This document shows, piece by piece, positions 46,555 through 58,649 of a DNA stretch of 64,000 nt. The notes beneath the pieces were generated by a model. It saw only the letters and a program-made list of their open reading frames with translations. It ran no database searches and had not been told where the DNA came from. The translations under genes and the position numbers were made by a program. Source of the stretch: Tragulus kanchil. Lineage: Eukaryota; Chordata; Mammalia; Artiodactyla; Tragulidae. The DNA is taken from assembly GCA_022376925.1 (NCBI GenBank), contig JAIOJX010000032.1:204844939-204908938 (forward strand). Reading direction: 5' to 3'. Each line of letters opens with the position of its first letter. The stretch's first letter is position 1.

Positions 46555-48736
46555 TTATCTTTCTAAATTACAAGCTGAATCACATTACTCTCATTTCAAA
46601 AAAAAAGTGTAGAGAAATCTCACTACTCAAAAATAACTAGTGTTATTAAAGTGCTTTAAGTATACAGGTTTATATGGATGCTAATCAGTTTTTAGCTTTA
46701 AAATCTCACCTATAATTGAATCTCGATTTACAAACAGCATTGGAACATCCAGTTTAATATAAGGAATCCACTAATTTTGTGTTCCAGATTGCAAATAGCT
46801 TCCTGTATTAGGTAATAAAATGTGCCTTCTGCCAAGACAACCATGTGCTCTGGAAAAGAAACCTGAGACCCAGTTTGCACATTACTGTGTCAGACCCTGG
46901 TTTCGTATGCAGCCATTCACTTACCAATATATGCCACTTCATCTGTGCTTACAGGCTGTTCTCTAGCAGTGGAACTGTTTAAGTCTGGAAAACTTAGAAG
47001 ACAGGAGTCATTACTTGTGGAAACCAAGGATATCTTTTTATTTTTTACCCTTTGTCTTCCCCCACCTCCTGTAGCCACTGACGTAATTAACGTGAAATTT
47101 CTAGGAGTAGATCTCCGAGACTTTTCCTGTAGGCATGCCTTCTTTTTTGTCTTTGCTTGTATCAGGTGCCCCATTTCCACTTTCCCATTTCCACAACATA
47201 AAGGTTTGTGCTATACAACACATGTGTTCTCACATATCTTTCTCTTTTTGTAGTATATGCTTTTGGTAATTGTCCACTTGTATTTTTGTGACTTGTCCTT
47301 TTCTAGGAAGTGATACTGGTCTACAATCTATAAAGTGAACTTTTGCTAATAAACTCACTTTATATCAACTGTATCAACTATTCGAATGTTGGAAATTTAC
47401 TGTATTTGGGTTTTACCTTCTAATCTAATTCCTGTCTTTGGGAATGGTTGGACCATATCATCATAACAGGCTGTTTTTTATAGACAGTGTTTCCTTCCAT
47501 TTCTCCAGTTTCTGTAAGTTCTCTCCTCGAATATTATTTGCTACCTATTCTTACTTAACTTTTTACTTTTAGATCACTTCCAATTCTATACTCCAAGGAG
47601 GATGCAACCAAGGGAAAATTTGCCTTTACCACTGAAGTTTAGTCAGTTATCTTTCTAAATTACAAGCTGAATCACATTACTCTCATTTCAAAAAGTGTAG
47701 AGAAATCTCACTACTCAAAAATAACTAGTGTTATTAAAGTGCTTTAAGTATACAGGTTTATATGGATGCTAATCAGTTTTTAGCTTTAAAATCTCACCTA
47801 TAATTGAATCTCGATTTACAAACAGCATTGGAACATCCAGTTTAATATAAGGAATCCACTAATTTTGTGTTCCAGATTGCAAATAGCTTCCTGTATTAGG
47901 TAATAAAATGTGCCTTCTGCCAAGACAACCATGTGCTCTGGAAAAGAAACCTGAGACCCAGTTTGCACATTACTGTGTCAGACCCTGGTTTCGTATGCAG
48001 CCATTCACTTACCAATATATGCCACTTCATCTGTGCTTACAGGCTGTTCTCTAGCAGTGGAACTGTTTAAGTCTGGAAAACTTAGAAGACAGGAGTCATT
48101 ACTTGTGGAAACCAAGGATATCTTTTTATTTTTTACCCTTTGTCTTCCCCCACCTCCTGTAGCCACTGACGTAATTAACGTGAAATTTCTAGGAGTAGAT
48201 CTCCGAGACTTTTCCTGTAGGCATGCCTTCTTTTTTGTCTTTGCTTGTATCAGGTGCCCCATTTCCACTTTCCCATTTCCACAACATAAAGGTTTGTGCT
48301 ATACAACACATGTGTTCTCACATATCTTTCTCTTTTTGTAGTATATGCTTTTGGTAATTGTCCACTTGTATTTTTGTGACTTGTCCTTTTCTAGGAAGTG
48401 ATACTGGTCTACAATCTATAAAGTGAACTTTTGCTAATAAACTCACTTTATATCAACTGTATCAACTATTCGAATGTTGGAAATTTACTGTATTTGGGTT
48501 TTACCTTCTAATCTAATTCCTGTCTTTGGGAATGGTTGGACCATATCATCATAACAGGCTGTTTTTTATAGACAGTGTTTCCTTCCATTTCTCCAGTTTC
48601 TGTAAGTTCTCTCCTCGAATATTATTTGCTACCTATTCTTACTTAACTTTTTACTTTTAGATCACAGATTCTGCTGGCCATATTCTATACTCCAAGGAGG
48701 ATGCAACCAAGGGAAAATTTGCCTTTACCACTGAAG
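46555..48736. repeat. Direct duplication 13 (about 1.09 kb), intron 1 end and part of exon 2
   Basis: Copy A is 46555-47637 and copy B is 47647-48736. The offset starts at 1092 and falls to 1088 because an A-run is 9 long in copy A and 5 in copy B. It becomes 1099 where copy A has lost 11 bases inside exon 2. The linker ttagtcag resembles the bases just before copy A (ttagcag). Confidence 0.95.
47572..47637 (+). pseudogene. TMED10: Broken partial copy of TMED10 exon 2
   Basis: A copy of the acceptor tttttacttttag is followed by atcac, then a garbled stretch missing 11 bases compared with the intact exon (17 versus 28 nt up to attctat). Good identity follows until actgaag at 47637, where the match stops at the duplication 13 junction. 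There is no donor. Read in the original phase it gives [20 protein letters not shown] and then a stop. The damage sits right at the block edge, as at other junctions here, and looks like low-quality consensus, not evolutionary decay: the 1 kb of flanking intron is essentially identical between copies. Confidence 0.85.
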
Positions 48737-48772
48737 ATTATGACATGTTCGAAGTGTGTTTTGAGAGCAAGG
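48661..48772 (+). CDS. TMED10: TMED10 coding exon 2
   Basis: The exon is preceded by a pyrimidine-rich acceptor ending ttacttttag and followed by a perfect donor, AGG|gtaagt at 48773. It encodes [14 protein letters not shown], then [10 protein letters not shown] and [11 protein letters not shown], plus the first base of a glycine codon. This is the middle of the GOLD domain, and the cysteine in EVCFES is the disulfide partner of the exon 1 cysteine in this family. It begins in phase 0 and ends after one base of a codon, matching exon 3. Bases 48661-48736 fall inside copy B of duplication 13, so a damaged version of the same exon lies about 1.09 kb upstream. This copy is intact and is the functional one. 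Confidence 0.96.
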
Positions 48773-50703
48773 GTAAGTAAATCAGAGTGTTTTCTCTGAA
48801 TTAAGCGTCGTCTTCTAAGCACGTTAGCACATGAACTTTCTCTCCTGGTCTGGGCAAGAAGAGGAAGTGAAAGCTACATTTGCTGGGGTGCACACACATA
48901 TAAGCGAAAGCCCATGAATATGGACAGAGCTCTGCATGTGCAGGAGTAGGCATTTCTTATATGCTGTATTAGGTTTGAATAACACAGTGGAGTTTGGTAC
49001 AGATGCTAGAAAATAGTGCATTTATGTGCTAGTGACATGTTTTCTTGGGGATTAGGACTAGGGTTTGTCTGACAAATAGTAAAGCATCAGAAGCAGTTTT
49101 AATCTCCAGGGCACCTGCTATTTCCCAGTCCTGATACCATGCTATGGCTTCTTCTGTGCATCTCAAGACCACGAGCCCTTAGCAACTTTTAGGCTGATTG
49201 ATTACCTGATGACTTTTGTGCTCGGTGGTTGGACGTCATATGCCTTTATGCCTGTCATATTACTTGGCACTCTTTGGGGCTGCAGGAGCGAAAAAAAAAA
49301 AAAAGAAAGAAAAATCACTCAAACTGGCTTAAATACCATGTGACTCTGACTGGGACATCTACAGTATGGTGCTGACTTCAGGCACAACTCTGTCTTGGGT
49401 TTTAACAGTATCATTGGAGTTTTGCCTTGTTTTTAGTGCTTTCTCTTTATGCTTCCATTTGACTTTATTCTCAGGCTTTCTCTGTAGGGTAGTAAAAGGG
49501 CTTCCTGGCAATTTTTTGTTGTTGTTTTAACATTTTTGAGGGGGAGGGGGAGGGGGGGCGGGTTGGGGAGAGAGGGGGGTAGGCGGGCCACTTCTATTGA
49601 TCTTACATTTATCTATTTTTCATCCATCTTTGTTCTTTGACCCGTGTGGGCCTCCCATTGCAGTGGCCTCTGTTGTCACAAAGCACTGACTCTGGGTGCA
49701 TGTACTCCAGAGCTCCGGCTCGGTAATTGGACACATGGGTCCAGCCGCTCCGCGGCACATGGGATCTTTCCAGGCCAGGGATCGAACCGGCGCCCCCTGC
49801 ACTGCAAGGCGGTGTCCTTACCCACTGGACCATCAGGGAAGCCCCCTTCCTGGCAATTTTACATGTATACAGTATTCAAAAGAAGATCCTAGAGGAGGAA
49901 CACGCACCTTTGCCAACAGTACCAGCTGATTCCCAGGAAGAGCAAAAGAGTTATAAGTAAAACTGCTTTTTAACAGTTAACCAAAAATTGACCCCTTGAC
50001 CACAAATGCGTCAGTTTAGCCTGAAAGCTAAGGGAGTTCTCCCAAAGTAAATGGAATAATAGACTTAGAAAATTAAAAAACTGTAATAATGATTTCATGA
50101 CTGATACCCTTCTCTCTGACTCTACACAGCTAGTTCTAGGATGTCTAAACAGTATTGTGGGTATTTCCACATGGCTGTGCTATTCTTAACTCAAAACTGA
50201 GACATCTAAGACTGCATTCATGACCTTTACTTTCAGACTAGTTCCCTTTGCTCGCCACTGTGCTTCCAGTTACCTGGGCCCACGTTTTTGAAATTACATA
50301 CTTCTGTCTTTTCTAGTCTGTCACCAAGTTATGCTGATACTTCTTTCAAAATACCTCTTGTGTCTGCCACCACACGAATCTGAACTCTAACCTGTCACAT
50401 CGTGGATTATGTCAGTAGCCTTCTAACTGGTATCCCTGCTTTTCATATATCCAAATTCTGTCGCCAGATTTATCTCCTAAAACTCAACTTTCATCGTGTT
50501 GGTCCTTCTTCAGGAGCTTTCACTTCTTTGCAGTGGCCGTAGTGTTCCTGTTTGGTGGAGTGTAACCCAGAATCTGAAGTGTTCAAGCTGGAGCAGGTTT
50601 CAGGCACCATGGCTTTAATAGCCTTTATACTCTTGCTCCATCCAGTGTTATCTGCCTCTGCCCATCAGGCCCCAGCCATTCTGGTTCATTTTTCCCTCTA
50701 AAT
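48773..50703 (+). other. TMED10: TMED10 intron 2, first part
   Basis: Unique intron with the antisense SINE at 49516 and an A-run at 49289. No other coding signal. Confidence 0.75.
49516..49845 (-). mobile_element. Long CHR-type SINE, intron 2
   Basis: A minus-strand SINE with TSD cttcctggcaatttt at 49501-49515 and 49846-49860. It has a very G-rich left part (gagggggagggggagggggg) and the usual body and head. It is in antisense to TMED10, so the pre-mRNA carries the G-rich strand. Confidence 0.9.
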
Positions 50704-52947
50704 GTGTCACATTTATTCATTTGCTGGAATGCTCTCTTCCCAAATAAACATAAGTTTACCTTTAGTTCTTTTAGAATACTTCCCCTCAGCCATTCTTGTC
50801 TGCTTAATATCTCTGTTGACTCATCCATCACTGTTACAGGTGTTGGGGAGATAGCAGTGAATACAACGGAAGTTTCTGCTCTCGATGGAGCTTACATTTT
50901 CATTGGAGCAAACGGACAATAGACACATATAAGTCAGATGGTACTGAGGGATTGGGGGAAAAGCAAACACCTTGAGATACTGGGCATATCTGAGAAACAG
51001 TAAGGAGGTCAGTATGGCTTCCTCTGAATAGTGCATCACTTACTACTGGATTGTTTCAATATTTGAATATATTTGTATATCTCTCACACAGACAGCCTTA
51101 TGTTGTTTAAATGTCTTATGTGTGTATCTTACATTCCCAATTTGGAACTTCCTGAAGGCAGAGATTATCCTTTGTTTTAAATTTCTTCTATGCTGATGCT
51201 GTGCATGTAAATGCCTAGGAACTAGTTTTAAAATGTGTGACGGCCTGGAGGGGTGGGATGGGGGGATATACATGTGACTAATCTGGGATCATACATTATC
51301 TGTAAACAACAAAACTCTGTAAAAGTAAAAAGTAAAATAAAAATTTTAAAAATATGTGTGTGTATATACATGTATAAATGTGTGTATGCACACATGTATT
51401 ATAGTCAGTACTCAATTTCTAGTTTTATTTGTGTTTATTCATTTGTTTAGTCTGATATGAAAACTTGATACCTTGTGGTCCTTGGAGCACCTTTTGAAAA
51501 ATTGTGTATTTTCCAGGCAAAAGCAAAGAGGAATTACTAAAGGGTCTTTTACAGAGGAGACCCTTTAGGGCCATGATACCAGCTAAGGGTATAGGCTGGC
51601 TGTTGTGTGCAGGAATCTGTATGGTCTGGTCTCAGATGCTCTGTGGTTCTGCGGTTTCACTTGAGTGTGAATAATTCTGCTGAAGCTGTGCTGTGGCTGA
51701 CAGAGAGATGGTGGGAAGAGTCTGTTAGGAGAGAGTACCTTGATCATCTGGACCAGGTGGAGCTGGGAGCTGCTTGGATTCACTTTTAAATGAGGAAGGA
51801 CCAGGTTGGGAGACCTCTGGGTGTCACATTTGCTGGAATGCTCTCTTCCCAAATAAACATAAGTTTACCTTTAGTTCTTTTAGAATACTTCCCCTCAGCC
51901 ATTCTTGTCTGCTTAATATCTCTGTTGACTCATCCATCACTGTTACAGGTGTTGGGGAGATAGCAGTGAATACAACGGAAGTTTCTGCTCTCGATGGAGC
52001 TTACATTTTCATTGGAGCAAACGGACAATAGACACATATAAGTCAGATGGTACTGAGGGATTGGGGGAAAAGCAAACACCTTGAGATACTGGGCATATCT
52101 GAGAAACAGTAAGGAGGTCAGTATGGCTTCCTCTGAATAGTGCATCACTTACTACTGGATTGTTTCAATATTTGAATATATTTGTATATCTCTCACACAG
52201 ACAGCCTTATGTTGTTTAAATGTCTTATGTGTGTATCTTACATTCCCAATTTGGAACTTCCTGAAGGCAGAGATTATCCTTTGTTTTAAATTTCTTCTAT
52301 GCTGATGCTGTGCATGTAAATGCCTAGGAACTAGTTTTAAAATGTGTGACGGCCTGGAGGGGTGGGATGGGGGGATATACATGTGACTAATCTGGGATCA
52401 TACATTATCTGTAAACAACAAAACTCTGTAAAAGTAAAAAGTAAAATAAAAATTTTAAAAATATGTGTGTGTATATACATGTATAAATGTGTGTATGCAC
52501 ACATGTATTATAGTCAGTACTCAATTTCTAGTTTTATTTGTGTTTATTCATTTGTTTAGTCTGATATGAAAACTTGATACCTTGTGGTCCTTGGAGCACC
52601 TTTTGAAAAATTGTGTATTTTCCAGGCAAAAGCAAAGAGGAATTACTAAAGGGTCTTTTTACAGAGGAGACCCTTTAGGGCCATGATACCAGCTAAGGGT
52701 ATAGGCTGGCTGTTGTGTGCAGGAATCTGTATGGTCTGGTCTCAGATGCTCTGTGGTTCTGCGGTTTCACTTGAGTGTGAATAATTCTGCTGAAGCTGTG
52801 CTGTGGCTGACAGAGAGATGGTGGGAAGAGTCTGTTAGGAAGAGAGTACCTTGATCATCTGGACCAGGTGGAGCTGGGAGCTGCTTGGATTCACTTTTTA
52901 AATGAGGAAGGAGAAGCAAACATTTGGATTTGGGAGAAGAGACCTCC
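50704..52947. repeat. Direct duplication 14 (about 1.12 kb), TMED10 intron 2
   Basis: Copy A is 50704-51827 and copy B is 51821-52947, joined at a shared gtgtcac. The end of copy A is a compressed version of the end of copy B between ggaagga and gggtgtcac. The start of copy B lacks eight bases (attcattt). Otherwise the offset is 1109. Each copy carries an L1 3' end. Confidence 0.95.
51241..51350 (+). mobile_element. L1 3' end, intron 2
   Basis: The text ggcctggaggggtgggatgg, then catgtgactaatctgggatc, tgtaaacaacaaaactctgt and aaaataaaaattttaaaaa is a 5'-truncated L1 3' end. The same sequence in antisense ends the L1 at 11930-12020. Short flanking repeats (aaaatgtgtg / aaaatatgtgtg) suggest a TSD. 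It is copied at 52350-52459. Confidence 0.7.
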
Positions 52948-53060
52948 CTGGGTGTCACTTTTTCTTTGGCTGTCTTTTGTCTTGAAAATCTAGTTGGTTT
53001 AATGCTCACAGGTATCTGTGATTTGGCTCAGTTTCTTTTTTTTTTTTTATAGCCATCTTA

Positions 53061-53393
53061 TTTTTTTTTTTTTAAAGATTTATTTATTTATTTATTTTGG
53101 GCGGGGGTCGGGTTGGGGAGGGAGGGGAGCGGGTGGGCCACTTCTATTGGTCTTTCATTTCTCCATTTTCATCCGTCTTTGTTCTTTGGCTCCTGTGGGC
53201 CTCCCATCGCGGTGGCCTCTGTTGTCGCAGAGCGCCGGCTCTGGGCGCATGCTCTCCAGAGCTCCAGCTCGGTAATTGGACACATGGGTCCAGCCGCTCC
53301 GCAGCACGTGGGATCTTCCCAGACCAGGGCTTGAACCGGTGCCCCTTGCACTGCAGGGCGGTGTCCTTACCCACTGGACCACCAGGGGAAGCC
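53061..53393 (-). mobile_element. Long CHR-type SINE, intron 2
   Basis: A minus-strand SINE with T run, aaagatttatttatttattt, gggcgggggtcgggttgggg, body and head. Flanked by ctcagtttcttttttt on both sides (about 53028 and 53394), with a short extra tail segment atagccatctta at the left. Confidence 0.88.
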
Positions 53394-53399
53394 CTCAGT

Positions 53400-53622
53400 T
53401 TCTTTTTTTAAATGTATTTATTTATTTACTTACTTGACCTGGCTTTAGCTTTGGCACGCAGGATCTTCAGTCTTTGTTGCAGCAGGTGGGATTTTTAGTT
53501 GTGGCATGTGAATTCTTAGTTGTGGCATATGGAGTTTAATTCCCTGACCAGTGATCAAACCTGGGCCCCCTGCATTGGGAGCCCAGAGCCTTAGCCTCTG
53601 GACCACAAGGGAAATTCCCTGG
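53400..53622 (-). mobile_element. CHR-2-like SINE, intron 2
   Basis: The complement of CHR-2: cacgcaggatcttcagtctt, gttgtggcatatggagttta, ttccctgaccagtgatcaaa, cctgcattgggagcccagag and ctctggaccacaagggaaat. It directly follows the younger SINE. A further old CHR-like remnant may lie at 53735-53860. Confidence 0.8.
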
Positions 53623-55130
53623 CTTAGTTTCCCAGTCTTACCTATTCAGTCTTATTTTATTACTTTCAAATTGGTCTGGTCTAGCCAAAAGAACTTTACT
53701 GTCTTTTAAACATGCCTCACTCTTCCTTCCTCCCTTCCTCCCATCCTTGGAGCTGGGTCTTTGTTGCTGCTCACAGACTTTCTCTAGTTGCAGAAAGTTG
53801 GGGCTACTCTTTAGTTGTGGAGGTGGGTTCTTATCCATGGTACCACTAGGAAAGTCCTCCACTTCTTCCAATAGCTAAGTCTTTGCCCATATGTTCTCCT
53901 TTGCCTGGATATTTTCTTTGCCTTCAGGTGCTGCCTCGCAAGTGAGGCCTGTCCACAGCTAATCTCTTCCCTCTCCTGACCTTTGCTCCATAGCTGGGAT
54001 TATCTGAACCATTTCTAGTTTAGTTTTTTCTTTAAAGTTTTAGACTGCTTTGTATTTTCACTGTAGCTGTTATGCATATTTATGTCTTAGGTGCTCATCG
54101 AATTTTTTGAAGGCAGAGAGTGCAGTCAGCTAGCATAGTTCTAGCAGCTTGTGAATTCTCAATGAATTGTTTTTAATGTTTCAGAAAACCTACAGTGTTT
54201 CTCTGGGTACAGTGCATTCTCTGTGGCTTATGGTCTCAGGAACCACAGTGCTTAAGTGGCACTGTTTGCCATCACTCCTGATTTCATGCAGTTAGTTGTT
54301 CATTTTATAACCAATCAGGTGAATTCCAGGGGGTTGGGATTAAGCACTTTTCTGGGGCTCTGGAATCCTTTGCTTTTTCCTCCTTGATAAGATGAGAATT
54401 CTTTTTGATCAGATTACCTTTTCTAATGGGAGCATTGCTCTGTTGGAGCAAAACTCAGATGGAATTTTCTGTATGTAAGAAGCATCTCTGAGAATTATAG
54501 TCTTACTACTGAGTTTCTTCTTGGGCTCTTCTCAGAGCTTGGTGGGAATAGTCCTGTACCATTTTATTTACCTACTGAAATGGCCTTACATTGACCAAAA
54601 CTTTTAAAATAAGTAGAATAGTAGACAAATCCTATGTCCTTTTCAGTACTTATGTTTGTAAGTCAATTCAAACTTAGCATGTACCTAGTAATCTCAAAAT
54701 TTCACAGGTCAGCCTTTTCAGATGTGAAAATTTGCCTTTTCAGCCTGAGTGGGTGCCCACTACCTACTGATCTCTACGCCACTCCATTCTGTACTGTTGT
54801 GACTTACTTCCTAACCCAGTGAGCCTGTGTGTGTTTCTCCTGTACTGTTCCTCTGAACTTCAGCTGTGGGATAGCGTGTGTCCCGCTCCCTCAGAGATGT
54901 TTGCCGGCAGCTTGTTCTTGTCTCTTTCCGGCACCCCACACAGATAGAGGCTTTGTCTGGAATGCTTGTGATTTTAGCCAGAGCCAGGAATTTTCTGCAG
55001 CTGAGGAGGGGGAGGAGTTGTGGCTGTTTCCCTCTATTGAGAGGGTAGGGGTTAGGAGAGGGAGGGTGGGCGGGTGATTTCCCGGAATTTTAAATATTCT
55101 GCACAATGAATCCTTTGATTTCTTTCTCAG

Positions 55131-55204
55131 GAACAGGGCGGATACCCGACCAACTTGTGATCCTAGACATGAAGCATGGAGTGGAGGCAAAAAATTACGA
55201 AGAG
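55131..55204 (+). CDS. TMED10: TMED10 coding exon 3 (first of two identical copies)
   Basis: The exon follows a strong acceptor (tttctttctcag) and ends at the donor GAG|gtatgt. With the last base of exon 2 it encodes [18 protein letters not shown] followed by EAKNYEE, the end of the GOLD domain before the coiled coil. The exon is 74 nt and asymmetric (enters in phase 1, leaves in phase 0). An identical copy with the same splice sites lies at 56244-56317, inside duplication 15. Sequence alone cannot say which copy is the real position, and only one should be in a transcript model. Confidence 0.95.
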
Positions 55205-56243
55205 GTATGTCTGACAGCCGGTGGAGGCAGTAACTGGCCATTCTGTGAGGTTTCTGGGACCTAGTCCCAGGCCAACAGGCTGTGCTTTGCCCAGAAGGCT
55301 GTGGTTTTCTCAGCAGTCATGTGACAGCCAGCTTGGTGTAAAAAGTTGTGTGAACAGCCTTGAACAATAATTCTGGCCATGCTGTCAGCCAAATGACTGG
55401 ACCAACTGTCCCATTGAAATGTTTGTGTGATAAAACACTCAGGCACATGCCATAAGTGCTCTTGAGAAAACCCGATATGTATTTAGAATTTTAAGAAGCT
55501 AGAATTCATTAATATTAATGTTCAGATTACCTTTTCTAATGGGAGCATTGCTCTGTTGGAGCAAAACTCAGATGGAATTTTCTGTATGTAAGAAGCATCT
55601 CTGAGAATTATAGTCTTACTACTGAGTTTCTTCTTGGGCTCTTCTCAGAGCTTGGTGGGAATAGTCCTGTACCATTTTATTTACCTACTGAAATGGCCTT
55701 ACATTGACCAAAACTTTTAAAATAAGTAGAATAGTAGACAAATCCTATGTCCTTTTCAGTACTTATGTTTGTAAGTCAATTCAAACTTAGCATGTACCTA
55801 GTAATCTCAAAATTTCACAGGTCAGCCTTTTCAGATGTGAAAATTTGCCTTTTCAGCCTGAGTGGGTGCCCACTACCTACTGATCTCTACGCCACTCCAT
55901 TCTGTACTGTTGTGACTTACTTCCTAACCCAGTGAGCCTGTGTGTGTTTCTCCTGTACTGTTCCTCTGAACTTCAGCTGTGGGATAGCGTGTGTCCCGCT
56001 CCCTCAGAGATGTTTGCCGGCAGCTTGTTCTTGTCTCTTTCCGGCACCCCACACAGATAGAGGCTTTGTCTGGAATGCTTGTGATTTTAGCCAGAGCCAG
56101 GAATTTTCTGCAGCTGAGGAGGGGGAGGAGTTGTGGCTGTTTCCCTCTATTGAGAGGGTAGGGGGTAGGAGAGGGGGGGTGGGCGGGTGATTTCCCGGAA
56201 TTTTAAATATTCTGCACAATGAATCCTTTGATTTCTTTCTCAG

Positions 56244-56317
56244 GAACAGGGCGGATACCCGACCAACTTGTGATCCTAGACATGAAGCATGGAGTGGAGG
56301 CAAAAAATTACGAAGAG
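56244..56317 (+). pseudogene. TMED10: Second copy of TMED10 exon 3 (probably an assembly duplicate)
   Basis: All 74 bases and both splice sites are identical to 55131-55204, at an offset of 1113 bp. Splicing both copies in series would shift the frame: the second copy would read EQGGYPTNL and stop at a TGA after nine residues, because 74 is not a multiple of three. A real fixed tandem exon would therefore have to be spliced as mutually exclusive alternatives. The copy lies wholly inside one of 17 similar 1.1-kb duplications, so artefactual duplication is much more likely than a new exon. Confidence 0.85.
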
Positions 56318-56640
56318 GTATGTCTGACAGCCGGTGGAGGCAGTAACTGGCCATTCTGTGAGGTTTCTGGGACCTAGTCCCAGGCCAACAGGCTGTGCTT
56401 TGCCCAGAAGGCTGTGGTTTTCTCAGCAGTCATGTGACAGCCAGCTTGGTGTAAAAAGTTGTGTGAACAGCCTTGAACAATAATTCTGGCCATGCTGTCA
56501 GCCAAATGACTGGACCAACTGTCCCATTGAAATGTTTGTGTGATAAAACACTCAGGCACATGCCATAAGTGCTCTTGAGACAGAAACCAGATATGTATTT
56601 AGAATTTTAAGAAGCTAGAATTCATTAATATTAATGTTCA

Positions 56641-58649
56641 AGATAAATAAAAGTGATTTTTTTTCTTTTTTTTTTTTGTCCCCAAAGTGACAGCTACATG
56701 TATGTAGCTAGGGCATGGATTCAGTGCTATTTAGACTTCAACAGCTGTGCTGCCTTTGAGAAACACAATAATCAAAAGTAGCTTTTAGTTAAAATAACTT
56801 CTGATTTTTCCAAAAGAGAGTAAGATGGAAGAAAACACTGCAAGAGACGAGGAGTTTTGCTGACAGGAAGTATTGTAGAGCATAAAAATAGGCATTTGTT
56901 TGGGTGGTAGGGCACTAGAAGTGTGCATAGAATTAGGGGAAGGGGACCGAGCCCTTTTAATCTACTGTGAGAGACTCCGGGGGCAGCACAAAATGGTTTT
57001 TCAAATGCCGAGCACCTGTGAAAAACCACAAGCCCTATTTAAGACTGGAGGATTGATCTTTACAGAAAGATAAGAGTGTTTTTTACCAGATCAGTCTTTT
57101 TATGGCAGTACCTGAAGGCATGTAGAAGAGATGGAAGTATAAATGGCTTTTGAAGAATGTAAACTGAATAAGCAAAGGAAAGTTGTTTTAAGTGATTTAA
57201 AATTTTCTAGGAATGATGAAATAGGAGAAGTTACTCTATTTCTGGTCAGAATTTGGAAGGGAAATATCCTAAAATGGAAGAAGATTGGAAGCCAGTGGCT
57301 GGCTGTGCAATAGGAAGTTGTAGTACAGTAATTGCGGGTCTCTGGGTCTTTCCTCTTTCTCCCTAGTTCATAGGTTCAATTGAACAGAACTAGACTGAGT
57401 TATTTGTAGGCAAGTGATGCAGTTGTGAATGGAAGACAGTTCCTGGTAGAGACTTCGGTTTGCTTGTTTCCGTCTCTGGGCTAGTTTAACTAAAAGAAAT
57501 GAAGCCAAGAGCTTTTTTGTTTGATGAACTTAAGAGTAAATTGAAAAATTCTCTTAAACTTTTAAGACTTCAGAAGATTCCTAATTATATTTAGTAAGTT
57601 AAAGCACTGTTGTATGATATAAAACACTAAGAAAAATGTTTTATTTATGAGTTTGAAGAATAGGTCAAAGGATTTTCAGTTTTTGAGTACTACTGCTATA
57701 TTCTCAGATAAGATATTAGACATCGCTGCTGCTTCTCTCAAAGAGCTGGCGTTATTTTGAGTTTACATATTAATAATGTGGACATCACTATTTTATAGTG
57801 TTTTAGAACCCCTGTACCACCTGGAATTTCCATCCTCCTTGGACTTTGTTGACACTGGGAAAGAGCCTTTATCTTTCCTGACGTTTTACTTAACCTGAGA
57901 GGGGAATCCCTAGCAGAAAGGAAACCACGGTGCTTCCTTTGCCTGCTTCCTGCTTCCTGCTTCTGCAGTCTGGCACGTTGTAAGCCTTTCTTTACGCACA
58001 TGGTTACAACACAACTCAAAATTCTCTTTCTTAACCAAGAAACGCCTCCCCCTACTTTCTTGGGTGACCTACCTCCTCACTCCCCTACCCCTCAAAAAGT
58101 AGATCAAACAGACTGAGGAGGTCACGTGGCCAAAGACCAGTCCAGGGCTAGGCTCCCTTGAACCTTGCTTAGAAATAGCTATTAGTTCTCTCTGGGCTAA
58201 GGCCTATGACAGGAACATGGATAATAGAAGCACTTGTGTAATTACCTGAGAGCACTGAGCATACATAGAGGTTTTGAGGGGTTTAATTTCAGGCCCTTTA
58301 GGCAAGGAAGGGTTTATCTCCAGAGGACTGGGGCCCTTCAGCATCAATATTTTGATTCAGGAAGGTGGTAGATTTCTTGTAATGTTTTTGCACATTTGAC
58401 ATGCCTCTCCCTCACATTTGTGGGCTTTGTAATTCTGAAATCCCAGGTGGTCTGTACAGTTAGGTAGTAATCATTGTCTAAATAGCTGGACAGAGTACCA
58501 TGCTACCTACTAAACTGTTCTGGAGGATTAGTTAATGCATGTGAGTTGCTGTGTAAACACAGTACAAATGTAAGGCCACATTACTTGAAGGCAGAGTGGT
58601 TGCCATTTTGTAAGGAAACATAGTCTTGTAGTTTGAAACCTTTAGAGAA
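56641..58649 (+). other. TMED10: TMED10 intron 3, unduplicated stretch
   Basis: No recognisable repeat over about 2 kb apart from a T-run near 56660-56680 and a tcctgcttcctgcttc microrepeat at 57945-57962. Exon 4 (starting IAKVEK in other mammals) is not found here. Confidence 0.7.

Larger units (their letters stand above)
54409..56640. repeat. Direct duplication 15 (about 1.12 kb), contains TMED10 exon 3
   Basis: Copy A is 54409-55524 and copy B is 55522-56640, offset 1113 rising to 1116, joined at tca. Differences are of the G-run kind (gtaggggttagg against gtagggggtagg), plus a small garble near the end of copy A (gagaaaacccgat against gagacagaaaccagat). Confidence 0.95.
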
